Below, in pieces: positions 54,807 to 64,000 of a stretch of 64,000 nucleotides of DNA. The stretch lies in assembly GCA_025200525.1 (NCBI GenBank), contig CM045768.1, positions 51,034,925 through 51,098,924 on the forward strand, written 5' to 3'. The notes beneath the pieces are model-generated. The model did not search any database. It had not been told where the DNA came from and saw only the letters and a program-made list of their open reading frames with translations. This DNA comes from Camellia lanceoleosa. Its lineage: Eukaryota > Streptophyta > Magnoliopsida > Ericales > Theaceae. The translations under genes were made by a program, and so were the position numbers. The stretch's first letter is position 1. Every line of letters begins with the position of its first letter.

Positions 54807-55594
54807 GTCTCTACACATGAAATCGTGGCAGTCAATTCTCTACACTTCAAATCTCACTTTGGTCCCTACACAAGTGTCAAGGTACCTCTTCTGTTATTTC
54901 ATTTTTGAATCTTTAACAAAATCCAGTCATGTGACAAAAATGTAACTACGAAATGAGGGTAGGAAAGGAAAATCATCAATGTTTCCCATCAATACACTTT
55001 ATCGTACATAATAAGTATAGAAGAGTTATATAATATAATATATATATATAGGGGGTAAAAATTGGGACGAAAATGTAAGAAAATAGAACTTTTGAAATAA
55101 AAAAAAATGCGACTAAGAAATCAAAGTGATAGAAAGATAAATAGATAGAAGATTGTGTTACGGTAAAAAATAAAGTTTCGTGATTTCAATTTACGAAAAA
55201 CTTTAATTCATCTTCGTAATTGTTCACAATATGTTTTTTGTTTTAGCCTCATATAGTCATATTTTGATGTAAATTTTGGGATAAAGTGTATATTGATAGA
55301 AAATGTAGATGATTTTCTTTTCTTACTCTCATGTCGTAATCACATTCTTATCATATGATTAGATTTTGTTGAAAATTTAAACAATTGAGTGACATAAAAT
55401 AGATATTCTCACTTTTGTAAGAATCAAAGTGAGATTTTATCAAAAGTATAGGGGATTGACTATCACAAATTCATGTACTGGGATCAAAGTGAGATTTGAT
55501 CAGAAGTGTATGGAATTAACTATCATGATTTTATGTGTAATAATCAATGTAAGATTTGATACAGAGTGTAAGAGTACAAAGTGTAATTTACTAG

Positions 55595-56243
55595 TTTTTT
55601 AATGTTGTACACATGTTGATATGCTTTGTGCTAATGCCTACTGAAAACAAATAGTCAAGGGCTTGTTTGGGGTATTAATGACCAAACAGAAGTGGTGATT
55701 GACTAGTTCCGTTAAGTGGTGGTGGTGATGGCAATAATGACAGTAGTTGTATGTGGCTGTGGTGGTTGTGGTTGCAGTAATAAACTGTAATGGCGGAACG
55801 GGATGTGGTGTGATGGTGGCCAATGGAGAGAAGGTCACCAAACATGTTGAGGGTGATTTTATGATGAGATTAATTTTTATTCCTTAACTTGGAAGGATGA
55901 ATATGAATTCTCAAATTTTTATTAAAAATGACTATTCGAATTTAAATAAGATGTCACCATTTAAATATATCTATATATATAAGAACTGTTTAGTTGCTTG
56001 AGATTCATTTTTTCTTTTGATTTTGTCCTTTCATTTTAAATAATTTACTAATGGTAGCCTATATGTTGAGTAAAAGTTTTTTCGTAATCCTGCAAATATT
56101 CTTAATCAATTATGCAATAGGTTTTTTCGTAATTACGTAAACATTCTTGGCCAATTATAAAATAGGTTTTTTCGTAATTATACAAACATTCTTGGTCAAT
56201 TATGAAACATAAATATTTTATTTTTTAACAAATTACAAATACA
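55595..56243. other. Spacer before the CACTA end
   Basis: No gene. A short motif TTTTTTCGTAATT(A/C) with AAACATTCTTGG(C/T)CAATTAT is repeated three times at about 56,080-56,210. Confidence 0.5.
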
Positions 56244-56610
56244 CACTACAAGAAAACAGCCCAAATAACACAGAACTTTTTGCGACGGTATAGGTACCGT
56301 CGAAAAAAATGGTCTTTTGCGATGGCGTTTTCAAACCGTCTCAAAAAATGGTCTTTTGTGACGGCGTTTTCAAACCATCTCAAAAAATAGTCTTTTGCGG
56401 CGATGGTGACCCCGTTGCTAATGAATATATCACAAAAAAAAACATAAAACATTTGCGACGCCTGATGTACCATCGTAAAAAAAAAAATTTGAGACGGGAA
56501 CATTTACTGTCGCAAAAGCCTTGTTAAAACGGCGTCGTTTTATTTGATAGGATTCATCATTTGTGACGGTTTAAGTACGCCGTCGCAAAAAGTAATGAAA
56601 TTTTTTCAAT
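56244..56610 (+). mobile_element. Left terminus of a CACTA (En/Spm-type) transposon
   Basis: CACTACAAGAAAA at 56,244 is the canonical CACTA terminal repeat. The next 360 bases hold dense subterminal repeats of TTTTGCGACGG and its complement CCGTC(G/T)CAAA (e.g. near 56,279, 56,298, 56,317, 56,356, 56,452, 56,508, 56,562 and 56,580). These are the transposase-binding type of repeats in this superfamily. The interior lies to the right. I found no matching right terminus (TTTTCTTGTAGTG) before base 64,000, so the far end is lost or outside. Confidence 0.85.
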
Positions 56611-56883
56611 CCCGCTCATTTTAGCCTATTCGCAGTCATGTGTTTCCCCAAAATCCCCAAACCTGTCTGAACCAACCCCAAATCCCTAAAATCTCTAAAA
56701 CCAAAATCCCCAAAACCATCTGATCAAAAAATAAATAAATAAAAATCCCCAAATCCATTTTGAAGCAAAATCCCCAAAGCCCTTGAGCCAAAATTCAACG
56801 ACGGTGACGGAGGACAACGGTGATCGACGACGGCTAGCAGCGAGGGAGCAGCGAAGCAGAGTCACGAAGCAGAGTCAAATGAC
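56611..56883. other. CACTA interior, A/C-rich leader
   Basis: Repeated (AA)ATCCCCAAA motifs, then a GC-richer part with ACGACGGTGA. No open frame of substance. Confidence 0.4.
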
Positions 56884-57307
56884 CTAGGGTGAATCACAAA
56901 CCAACCAAAGGCCTAGGAGACAAGCGACAAAGATCAGAAGGACTCTGACGAGTGTTGCGATCCCTCCTAGGGCATAAGGATAGCCAAAAAACAGGTACAA
57001 TGAGTCGTAAGAGATAGTTAGACACCGAAATTGATTAGGTTGTAGTCGGTGCTCTTTCATTGGTGTTGGATGATGATGAGACAATGATGGGTGCTAGGTT
57101 TAGAACCCTAAGGCTTTGATACCATGATTGATTTGAGGTTTAATCGATGTTGAGAGTGATACTGATATCACTCCCTTTATATAAATCAACCAACAGTTAC
57201 AAAGAGAGCCCAAAGGCACTAATCAAGGAATTACACTGATTAAGGAATTACAGAATAATCTAACTAAGGAAACAAATAATAAGAAGATTCTAACATATAT
57301 TCTAACA
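56884..57307 (-). mobile_element. copia LTR fragment with primer site and start of gag
   Basis: On the minus strand, a short LTR (57,307-57,129, TGTTAGAATATATG ... CCTCAAATCA) is followed by TGGTATCAAAGC (57,124-57,113). This is one base off the usual copia primer site TGGTATCAGAGC. A short frame (57,084-56,884) follows. The small LTR (179 bp) would suit a TRIM or a small copia element. The other LTR is not seen. Confidence 0.7.
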
Positions 57308-58644
57308 CATTCATCATTATCCTTTCCTTTTGATTTTAGTAGAAAGAAAAGAATAAAAGCTTTTGATGTACCAATGAATTATTGATATATTATTTGTAAC
57401 ATCAATTGAGAAAGGTGTTTTCTTGTGATTTGTGATCTTTCCTTTCAAGATCTTCTGATACACTTGAAGATAAGTTCATTACAATGCACGTAGACTCTCT
57501 GATTTGAGTTTCATTGTAGATACCTGCGTTTTAGTATAATTAACTATACAGAATCTATTACGTTGGATATGTCTCATGTTTATATTTTGCTTTTGGGGTT
57601 TTATAAATTTCATTTCCAATCTTCATTCTCTGTTGACTATTTCTTTTTCCTTTTCATGTGAGTTTTCTGATTCATAATAATGTGGCATTTTTCCTGCTAT
57701 ATTTTTTTGGTCTTAGTGCTTTGCTGAATCCAACTCAAAGCTATTGGAATCTAGGAATTACATCAGCAGAAGACAGGCTGTCAAGGTATGGAAGTTGTTT
57801 AAGACTTTTATTTGTTTCTTTATGCAAAACTAATTACAAATAAAGTTGTGATTGTAGTAATCTCATCTTTTACGGTTTTCCCATATATTTTTCTTTACAA
57901 GAGAACTTTATAGTTTATACCATGATTGTTAAAATTGAGATCCTACATGGGATCAATGAGAGGGTCTTGTGGATTAGAATGTAGAATTGGATCAAGCATT
58001 GTAAGATTCTTAAAAAGCATCACAAATGATGATGTACATTAAAACAATTGTGAAAATCACAAGCCAAACGATCCTACTTGCAATCCTAAATGTTCCTACC
58101 TATCCTACTTGTGAATTTTGAGTCAAACTATAAGGGTGAAAAGTGTAACTGACCTATATTTATTTTTCTGTTCTAGATTTTGGGGGGCTTTGTTTCGTTA
58201 TGGTCATAATGAATGACTAGTGGTGGGTGCACATGCTATGTCTGCACGGTACACGTGTGCAACTTTATATCTAGTTTCTTGGATGGTTGGTTGAATAAGA
58301 AATATGGATTGGTTTGAAAATTGATTAGCAGTTGTTTACTGAATGTGGTATGCTTCTTCATTCAGTTAGCGATTCTATAGGTATTTTTTGGAAAATCAAA
58401 ATTGTGTGACAAAGCTTCCAAAAGTGAGTTGTGTGTTTTATATGACATAATAGATAGAATAGAGTAGATAGATAGATAGAACAGATAATAACAGATATGA
58501 GAGGTATCAATGCTTATTCTGAAATACTTTTACACTTTCTCACTAACCAAACAGAGTGTTAAATTGATTTCTTTTGTGCTTTTTTGTTGCTGTTTGTTTG
58601 TTTTTTGTCTTTGTTATATTGTTATATGTGTTCTGAATTGATAG
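57308..58644. other. Unassigned interior, with one exon-like segment
   Basis: Mostly T-rich, intron-like. A segment at about 57,716-57,785, bounded by TCTTAG and GTATGG, encodes ALLNPTQSYWNLGITSAEDR. I do not recognise it. It could be another captured exon. Confidence 0.35.
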
Positions 58645-59361
58645 GGGGAAATGGAACAAATGAACGACCACATAAGAAAACTTAAGCTCTGTTTAAAGTG
58701 GTTTCAAGAAGTTGAAGAAGGCCATATCAAGGAAAAGGAAAAAGAAAAGCTATGTAATAGGTAAATGCACAGAAACAGGTAAATTTTGCACCTTAAGTTT
58801 TCACAAAACTCTAATGAGAAATTAATCTTCTAATGTACTTCATGTTCTTTCAGAGATGGCTATGAAAAAAAATGGAGGTGGAATTAAATTTACTTATTAC
58901 TGAGTTGATGGCGAAAACTACTTTGTTGCAAGAAAATCTGGCAAAGGAAGAATCAGAGAAATTGGTGAGATAGCTAATCATGGCCTAGTTCTCTATGCGA
59001 TATGTGTTGTTCTTTTTTTTCCTTTGTCCCATTTTTAATTTGGTTGATTTAAAACTAGGATGCAATTGAGTGTCAAAGAAGAGAAAAAGAAACTAAGGTT
59101 GTTGCTGAAAAATTGCAAGCTTCCCTAAAGGAAGAACTTGAGAAGGCTAAGCAGAGAAAATCAGTGCCAACTAGAGGGTAATGTAAATCTACAAAAGATC
59201 TATGTGTTCTTTTTAGAATATTCATTTCAATATAATATTGCTTATCATGTTTATCAGAATACATTTCTTTTTAGAATATTCATTTCAATATATTATTGCT
59301 TAGTAAGTATGTATATCAAGATACATTTCTGGAATTTGCAGGTGACATCACTAAATGATGT
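58645..59361 (+). pseudogene. Kinesin-14 coiled-coil fragment (ATK1/ATK5-like), four exons
   Basis: Exons at about 58,645-58,760, 58,854-58,964, 59,059-59,177 and 59,342-59,361, each with AG/GT borders, encode MEQMNDHIRKLKLCLKWFQE, then EELNLLITEL-like, then NLAKEESEKL, DAIECQRREKETKVVAEKLQ and VTSLND. This is the stalk region preceding the motor in plant minus-end kinesin-14 proteins. Stops and a frame change are present in exon 2, and the motor domain is absent. The match ends in mid-exon at about 59,361, where coatomer intron sequence begins. Confidence 0.75.
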
Positions 59362-59402
59362 GGGCTTTACTGTGCTCTGATATCTTCTCTATGGGTTTGC
59401 AG

Positions 59403-61117
59403 TTAGATCAGCAAAGTTCATTGCATGCAAACAATGGGTTGTTGCTAGTGCTGATGACATGTATATTCGTGTTTACAACTACAATACAATGGATAAGGTC
59501 AAAGTATTTGAGGCGCACACGGATTATATTAGGTGTGTGGTTGTTCATCCTACGCTTCCATATGTGCTGTCATTGTCTGATGACATGCTTATAAAGCTTT
59601 GGGATTGGGAGAAGGGCTGGGTGTGTACTCAAATTTTTGAGGGCCATTTTCATTATGTTATGCAAGTGACATTTAATCCGAAAGACACCAACACATTTGC
59701 AAGTGCATCTGTTGATCGCACTATAAAGGTATGTATTGGATTGTCTATTACTAACTTGTTAACTACAATTTCATATAATTTGGTATAAAGCACATGCACA
59801 CATTGATAAATTTGTTATTGTTTTCCCTTTTTTCTTTTTTCAGATTTGGAATCTTGGCTCTCCTAACCTAAATTTTACATTGGATGCCCATTTGAAAGGA
59901 GTAAATTGTGTTGATTACTTCACAGGTGGTGATAAGCCTTATCTTATAACTGGTTCTGATTATCATAATGCAAAGGTTTGCTGCCTGTTTTCCTTTTTCT
60001 TCTTCTTCCTTGTTGGGTTCATGTACATGTACAATGTGAAAATATTTCTGGCTATATTCTATGAAAACAGGTGTGGGACTATCAAACCAAAAGTTGTGTC
60101 CAGACACTAAACGGGCACACCCACAATGTTTCAGCTGTTCGTTTTCACCCTGAACTTCCCATTATAATTACTGGTTCTGAGGATGGTACTGTTCGTATAT
60201 GTCACATTGCCACCAACTTTGCTTGCTAAATATAGCCGGATAATTACCAATCTTATAAATTTCAATTGCAATGTTAATTTTTTTTTATCTTGGTAGCAAC
60301 ACTTTGCAAGGTGCAAATTCCTTTGTAGCTTATTTGTAAAGATAGAGTTTCTATAGAATAGTGTTCAATTGGTTTGAATTTTTGGAAGTAAAATTATAAA
60401 AAATACACCAGTGAACTAAATTTGAGTTTATTTCATTTTATTTCACACAGTAGTTTTTTAGTTTTTATGTTTACATTGTTGAAAATATAATAAATTTGAG
60501 TTTTTGGTTGTGCTGGTCTTTCTAAACTTTTCGTACTGTTTCATTGATTTGCAGCCTTGAGAACACGCTGAATTATGGTCTTGAAAGAGTGTGTATGAAA
60601 GGTTTGCGCCGGTGAGTTATGTATTTATTTAGTTTGGTGGGTGGGGGAGGTTGGTGGGGATGATCTCTTTTGTATAGGTTTTGGAGTTCTAGGGACATAT
60701 TCAGATTCGTTACTAGTAGATTCGTGAGCTTGTTTTGTTCACAAACTTTAATGTGATTATCCTTTGGATGTCAAAGTCTGGGATTTAAGGCATGAAGGGA
60801 TAGAAAGAAGTCATGCTTAAATTGTCTAATTAACCAATAATTAAAGTTGGAAGTAGTTGTGGTTGAATTGAGTTATTGCTTTTATTGAATAGAATATTGC
60901 AATTTCAAGGAAGAAAATTTAACTACTCTTGCTAAATTTGTTGAATGTATCCTTGAATGTGTTTAACACTTCTCTTTCTGCAACTTCGTTTTCTATTGCC
61001 GTTGTATTCTTTGGATAGGGTTGTAATTGGTTATGATGAAGGAATCATTATGGTAAAAATTGGTCGAGAGAAACCTGTAGCTAGTATGGACAATAGTGGA
61101 AAAATCATAAGGACTAA
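59403..61117 (+). pseudogene. Coatomer beta' subunit (COPB2) WD-repeat fragment, five exons
   Basis: Exons at 59,403-59,728, 59,844-59,975, 60,071-~60,215, 60,555-60,611 and ~61,019-61,117, mostly with GT-AG borders. Translations include [98 protein letters not shown] and VVIGYDEGIIMVKIGREKPV. These are WD repeats 2-6 of COPI beta'. Changes from the conserved protein: RIW to RIC, loss of about four codons after LERV in the fourth exon, and an abrupt end after NSGKII. The N-terminus, the last WD repeats and the C-terminal half are missing. It cannot make a working coatomer subunit. Confidence 0.9.
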
Positions 61118-61317
61118 GCATATGTTGAATGAACATGGATACCCGCCATGTCTTGTTGTCTAAATTATCTAACACTTGAAATCTTGTTGTCTAAATAACA
61201 TAACAAATTTCAAGGGTTTTGCTATGAAAATTTGGTTGAACCATTGATCTAGGCTTGAATAACTTTTCTTTGCTTGGCACTACTGTTGGGGAAGCATTAG
61301 ACAATAGATGTGATCCA
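61118..61317. other. Spacer before the 178-bp array
   Basis: No gene. A short repeat of CTTGTTGTCTAAAT(T/A)A flanks 61,155-61,200. Confidence 0.4.
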
Positions 61318-62790
61318 GTTTGGGAGTTAAAACCGGATTTCACTCTAGGCAAACTAGTTCCTTAAGAAACTTGAATTCGAGGTGTTGACGCCCCAAAATT
61401 ACCAAACGGCATCGGTTTGGCACAAAACTTGGCACATACGACAGCCTAGGCACGAGAGACTTGTGGGAGAAGACAGGGCTCAAATCGGGTTCCTGGTTTG
61501 GGAGTTAGAACCAGATTTCACTCTAGGCAAACTAGTTCCTTAAAAAACTTGAATTCGAGGTGTTGACGCCCCAAAATTACCAAACGGCGTCTGTTTAGCA
61601 CGAAACTTGGCACACACGACCGCCTAGGCACGAGAGACTTATGGGAGAAGACGGGACTCAAATCGGGTTCCCGGATTGGGAGTTAGAGCCGGATTTCACT
61701 TTAAGCAAACTAGTTCCTTAAGAAACTTGAATTCGAGGTGTTGACACCCCAAAATCACCAAACGACGTCAATTTAGCACGAAACTTGGCACACACGACCG
61801 CCTAGGCACGAGAGACTTATGGGAGAAGACGAGGCTCGAATCAGGTTCCCGGTTTGGGAGTTAGAGCCGGATTTCGGTCTAGGCTTACTAGTTCTTTAAG
61901 AAACTTGAATTCGAGGTGTTAATGCCCCAAAATCACCAAATGGTGTCGGTTTAACACGAAACTTGGCACACATGACCGCCTAGCACAAGAGACTTGTAGG
62001 AGAAGACGAGGCTCGAATCAGGTTCCTAGTTTGGGAGTTAGAGTCGGATATCACTCTAGGCAAACTAATTCCTTAAGAAACTTGAATTCGAGGTGTTGAC
62101 GCCCCAAAATCACCAAACGGGGTCGGATTGGCACGAAACTTGGCACACACAGCCGCCTAGGCACGAGAGACTTGTAGGAGAAGACGGGGCTCGAATCGGG
62201 TTCCTGGTTTGGGAGTTAGAGTCAGATATCACTCTAGGCAAACTAGTTCCTTAAGAAACTTGAATTCGAGATATTGACGCCCCAAAATCACCAAACGGGG
62301 TCAGATTGGCACGAAACTTGGCACACGCAGCCGCCTAGGCATGAGAGACTTGTGGGAGAAGACGGGTCTCGAATCGGGTTCCTGGTTTGGGAGTTAGAGT
62401 CAGATATCACTCTAGGCAAACTAGTTTCTTAAGAAACTTGAATTCGAGGTGTTGACGCCCCAAAATCACCAAACGGGATCGGATTGGCACGAAACTTGAC
62501 ACACATGACCGCTTAGGCACGAGAGACGTATGGGAGAAGACGAGGCTCGAATCGGGTTCCTAGTTTGGGAGTTAGAGTCGGATATCACTCTAGGCAAACT
62601 AGTTCCTTAAGAAACTTGAATTCAAAGTGTTGATGCCCCAAAATCACCAAACGGCGTCGGTTTAGCATGAAACTTGGCACACACGACGGCCTAGGCACGA
62701 GAGACTTGTGAAGAAGATGGGACTCCAATCGGGTTCCCGGTTTGGGAGTTAGAGCCGAATAGACGGGACTCCAAATAAGCACATTATAAA
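61318..62790. repeat. 178-bp tandem array, eight copies
   Basis: Marked by CCTAGGCACGAGAGACTT at 61,445, 61,623, 61,801, 61,979, 62,156, 62,334, 62,512 and 62,690, a period of 178 with one 177. Each copy holds GGGAGTTAGAGCCGGAT, TAGTTCCTTAAGAAACTTGA and TGTTGACGCCCCAAAATCAC. The copies are similar enough that the array looks fairly young or homogenised. The length is in the range of plant satellite monomers. Confidence 0.95.
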
Positions 62791-64000
62791 CACATTATCC
62801 TGTCACAAATAAGCCAATGATCAGTATCTACTCTAAGTAAACAGAAAACAATAATATTGAAGCATACAATCATCTGTTTTCCATGTATATTTTGAAATGA
62901 AACAGAGTCCAAACATAATTATTATATTTTTATGAATAAATAAAAAACACTAGTATGAAACATAATGTTCAAGTTTCAAACACCAAAAACAAAACTTTGG
63001 CTCTTCATAAATTTATTGTGTTGTTGACAGTTAAGAATTCAGGAACAGACATATGAATGCTTTTGAAATTAATACGTTGTTTTCATGTGAATAGCAATAC
63101 TGTACAAAATGTACAAATTATAGTGCAATGGATTAGTTGTCATAAAATGAGAAAACAAATCAAATAGGGTGCACTTTCAAGATCTATATCAATGTAAGAG
63201 ATTTAGCCTAATAATCCACCAGATAAGAAAACCCAAACCTGAAGAAGATAGACAGAGATGGGAAGCAATCTATTCATGATCTAATTTTTGCCAACCCATA
63301 TCTCACATTGTTAAAAGAAATTGTTATAAGGACTTTCCTTAAGTGTGCAACTTACACCTTACACTTACGCCTTTCTGTTTGCCGTCATGTTTTATGTTTA
63401 TACCTTACACTTATGTCTTTTGTGTTGGTTGTATATGGTGTGCAACCTTTAAGGGTTGCAAACCATAACAGGACCCTTGTTATAAACTATGACATGTAAG
63501 GACATAATGTTCTTTCCTCAAAACAATCAATTTTAATGCCATCAGAGTCATGAGTCAAAAATAAATAAATAAATATTCCTAGAACCTTTAGCTGCAACAA
63601 AAGTATGAATCCTTATTCTGCCAATTTTTTTTATATATAGTAGTTAATTTTTTATGTTTTTCTGTAATTAAAATATTAACACAATTATATTGTCATTAAT
63701 TATTTTTATTTTGTTATTTTCAAATATTTCTAGAGTAGCAGTTTGCTTCTTGTGGAATGCAGGCATGTAAAGATTATGACTAACTTTTGTTTTTGTAACC
63801 CATGGAAGAATCATGATGAAAACTTTTGTTTTTAATTTACCTTATTTAGATTTGTGAACAACATTATGTATGTATTATGCAACATTATGTATTGGGATAA
63901 TTTTGCTGAAGTATTGTTATGAATGGAAGAATATTTTAATTATGGATGAATTTTTATTTATATACTGGACTTTTTATATTATTATGTAAATATTGATTTT
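62791..64000. other. AT-rich sequence, no gene seen
   Basis: No convincing coding sequence, terminal repeat or RNA gene. A weak repeat of TTACACTTA(C/T)G(C/T)CTTT is seen at 63,360-63,420. Confidence 0.5.

Larger units (their letters stand above)
40301..55594. mobile_element. Long-TIR DNA element split by Tat-3
   Basis: GGGTAAATTATACTTTGCAC at 40,301 is matched, as an inverted copy, by the right end where the complement reads AGTAAATTACACTTTGTAC (near 55,592). The similarity runs on inward for about 110 bases on the left until Tat-3 interrupts it, including ATCAAATCTCATTTTGA and ACATGAAATCATGA-type strings. Removing Tat-3 leaves an element of about 0.9 kb (40,301-40,413 plus 54,812-55,594). 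T-rich flanks (TTTTTTA) are on both sides. Long TIRs and small size fit a MULE-type MITE; the superfamily is not certain. Confidence 0.75.

Noticed and set aside
57420..57440. TTTTCTTGTGATTTGTG as the right CACTA end
   Set aside because: It lacks the TAGTG terminus and has no subterminal GCGACGG repeats beside it.
59403..61117. Functional coatomer beta' gene
   Set aside because: First and last parts are missing, a WD tryptophan is lost, and the fourth exon has a deletion; a fragment only.
61318..62790. CRISPR-like regular repeats
   Set aside because: Copies are contiguous with no unique spacers, and the genome is a plant; this is a tandem array.

Overview
The window is nuclear DNA of a flowering plant, probably a eudicot. 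Evidence for this: introns with GT/AG borders, plant-type LTR retrotransposons, a Helitron array, a CACTA transposon end, and fragments of plant housekeeping genes. It contains almost no intact host coding sequence. About three quarters of it is nested, decayed transposable elements. The species cannot be named from the sequence alone.

Layout. 1-12,778 is a minus-strand Ty3/gypsy element of the Tat type (dual RNase H, no chromodomain), here called Tat-1. Its 5' LTR is at 12,077-12,778 and its other LTR lies beyond the window. Downstream of pol, in the opposite orientation, it carries a nearly open, intron-containing gene for a plant-mobile-domain (PMD) protein (713-4,277). 13,539-25,947 is a plus-strand Tat element (Tat-2) with a full 5' LTR and a truncated 3' LTR. 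It has a 93-bp tandem array after integrase, and a broken antisense gene of a second type, resembling the 'putative gypsy-type transposon' (Transposase_28-like) proteins, with a 656-bp hAT-like element inserted in it. 26,855-29,838 is a head-to-tail series of four Helitron-like units. 29,987-30,116 is an exon fragment of the proteasome subunit RPN8.

31,467-39,976 is the one plausible host gene: a three-exon acyl-CoA thioesterase-13-like (hotdog) gene. Intron 1 holds a complete Ty1/copia element (31,731-37,946, target duplication TTGGG). The donor of intron 1 does not look canonical.

40,301-55,594 is a nest of three layers. The outermost is a long-TIR DNA element of about 0.9 kb. A minus-strand Tat element (Tat-3, 40,414-54,806, target duplication GTCTC) has split it, and a 2,488-bp solo LTR (47,986-50,473, target duplication GTTAT) has split Tat-3 in its RNase H region. 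Tat-3 also carries an antisense Transposase_28-like gene, with a duplicated C-terminal coiled coil, and two tandem arrays (131 bp and 102 bp).

56,244-64,000 begins with a CACTA terminus (CACTACAAGAAAA plus subterminal TGCGACGG repeats). It continues with a copia LTR fragment, then same-strand exon fragments of a kinesin-14 gene joined within about 40 bases to exon fragments of the coatomer beta' gene, then eight copies of a 178-bp tandem repeat. This arrangement suggests gene capture by a CACTA element, but the other terminus is not in view.

The theme linking the window is the antisense gene. All three Tat elements, in two orientations and with two different protein families, carry an intron-containing gene convergent with gag-pol, placed between integrase and the 3' LTR. 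A second noteworthy signal is in the copia element: where a tRNA primer site is expected, there is instead a perfect 15-nt complement to its own LTR.
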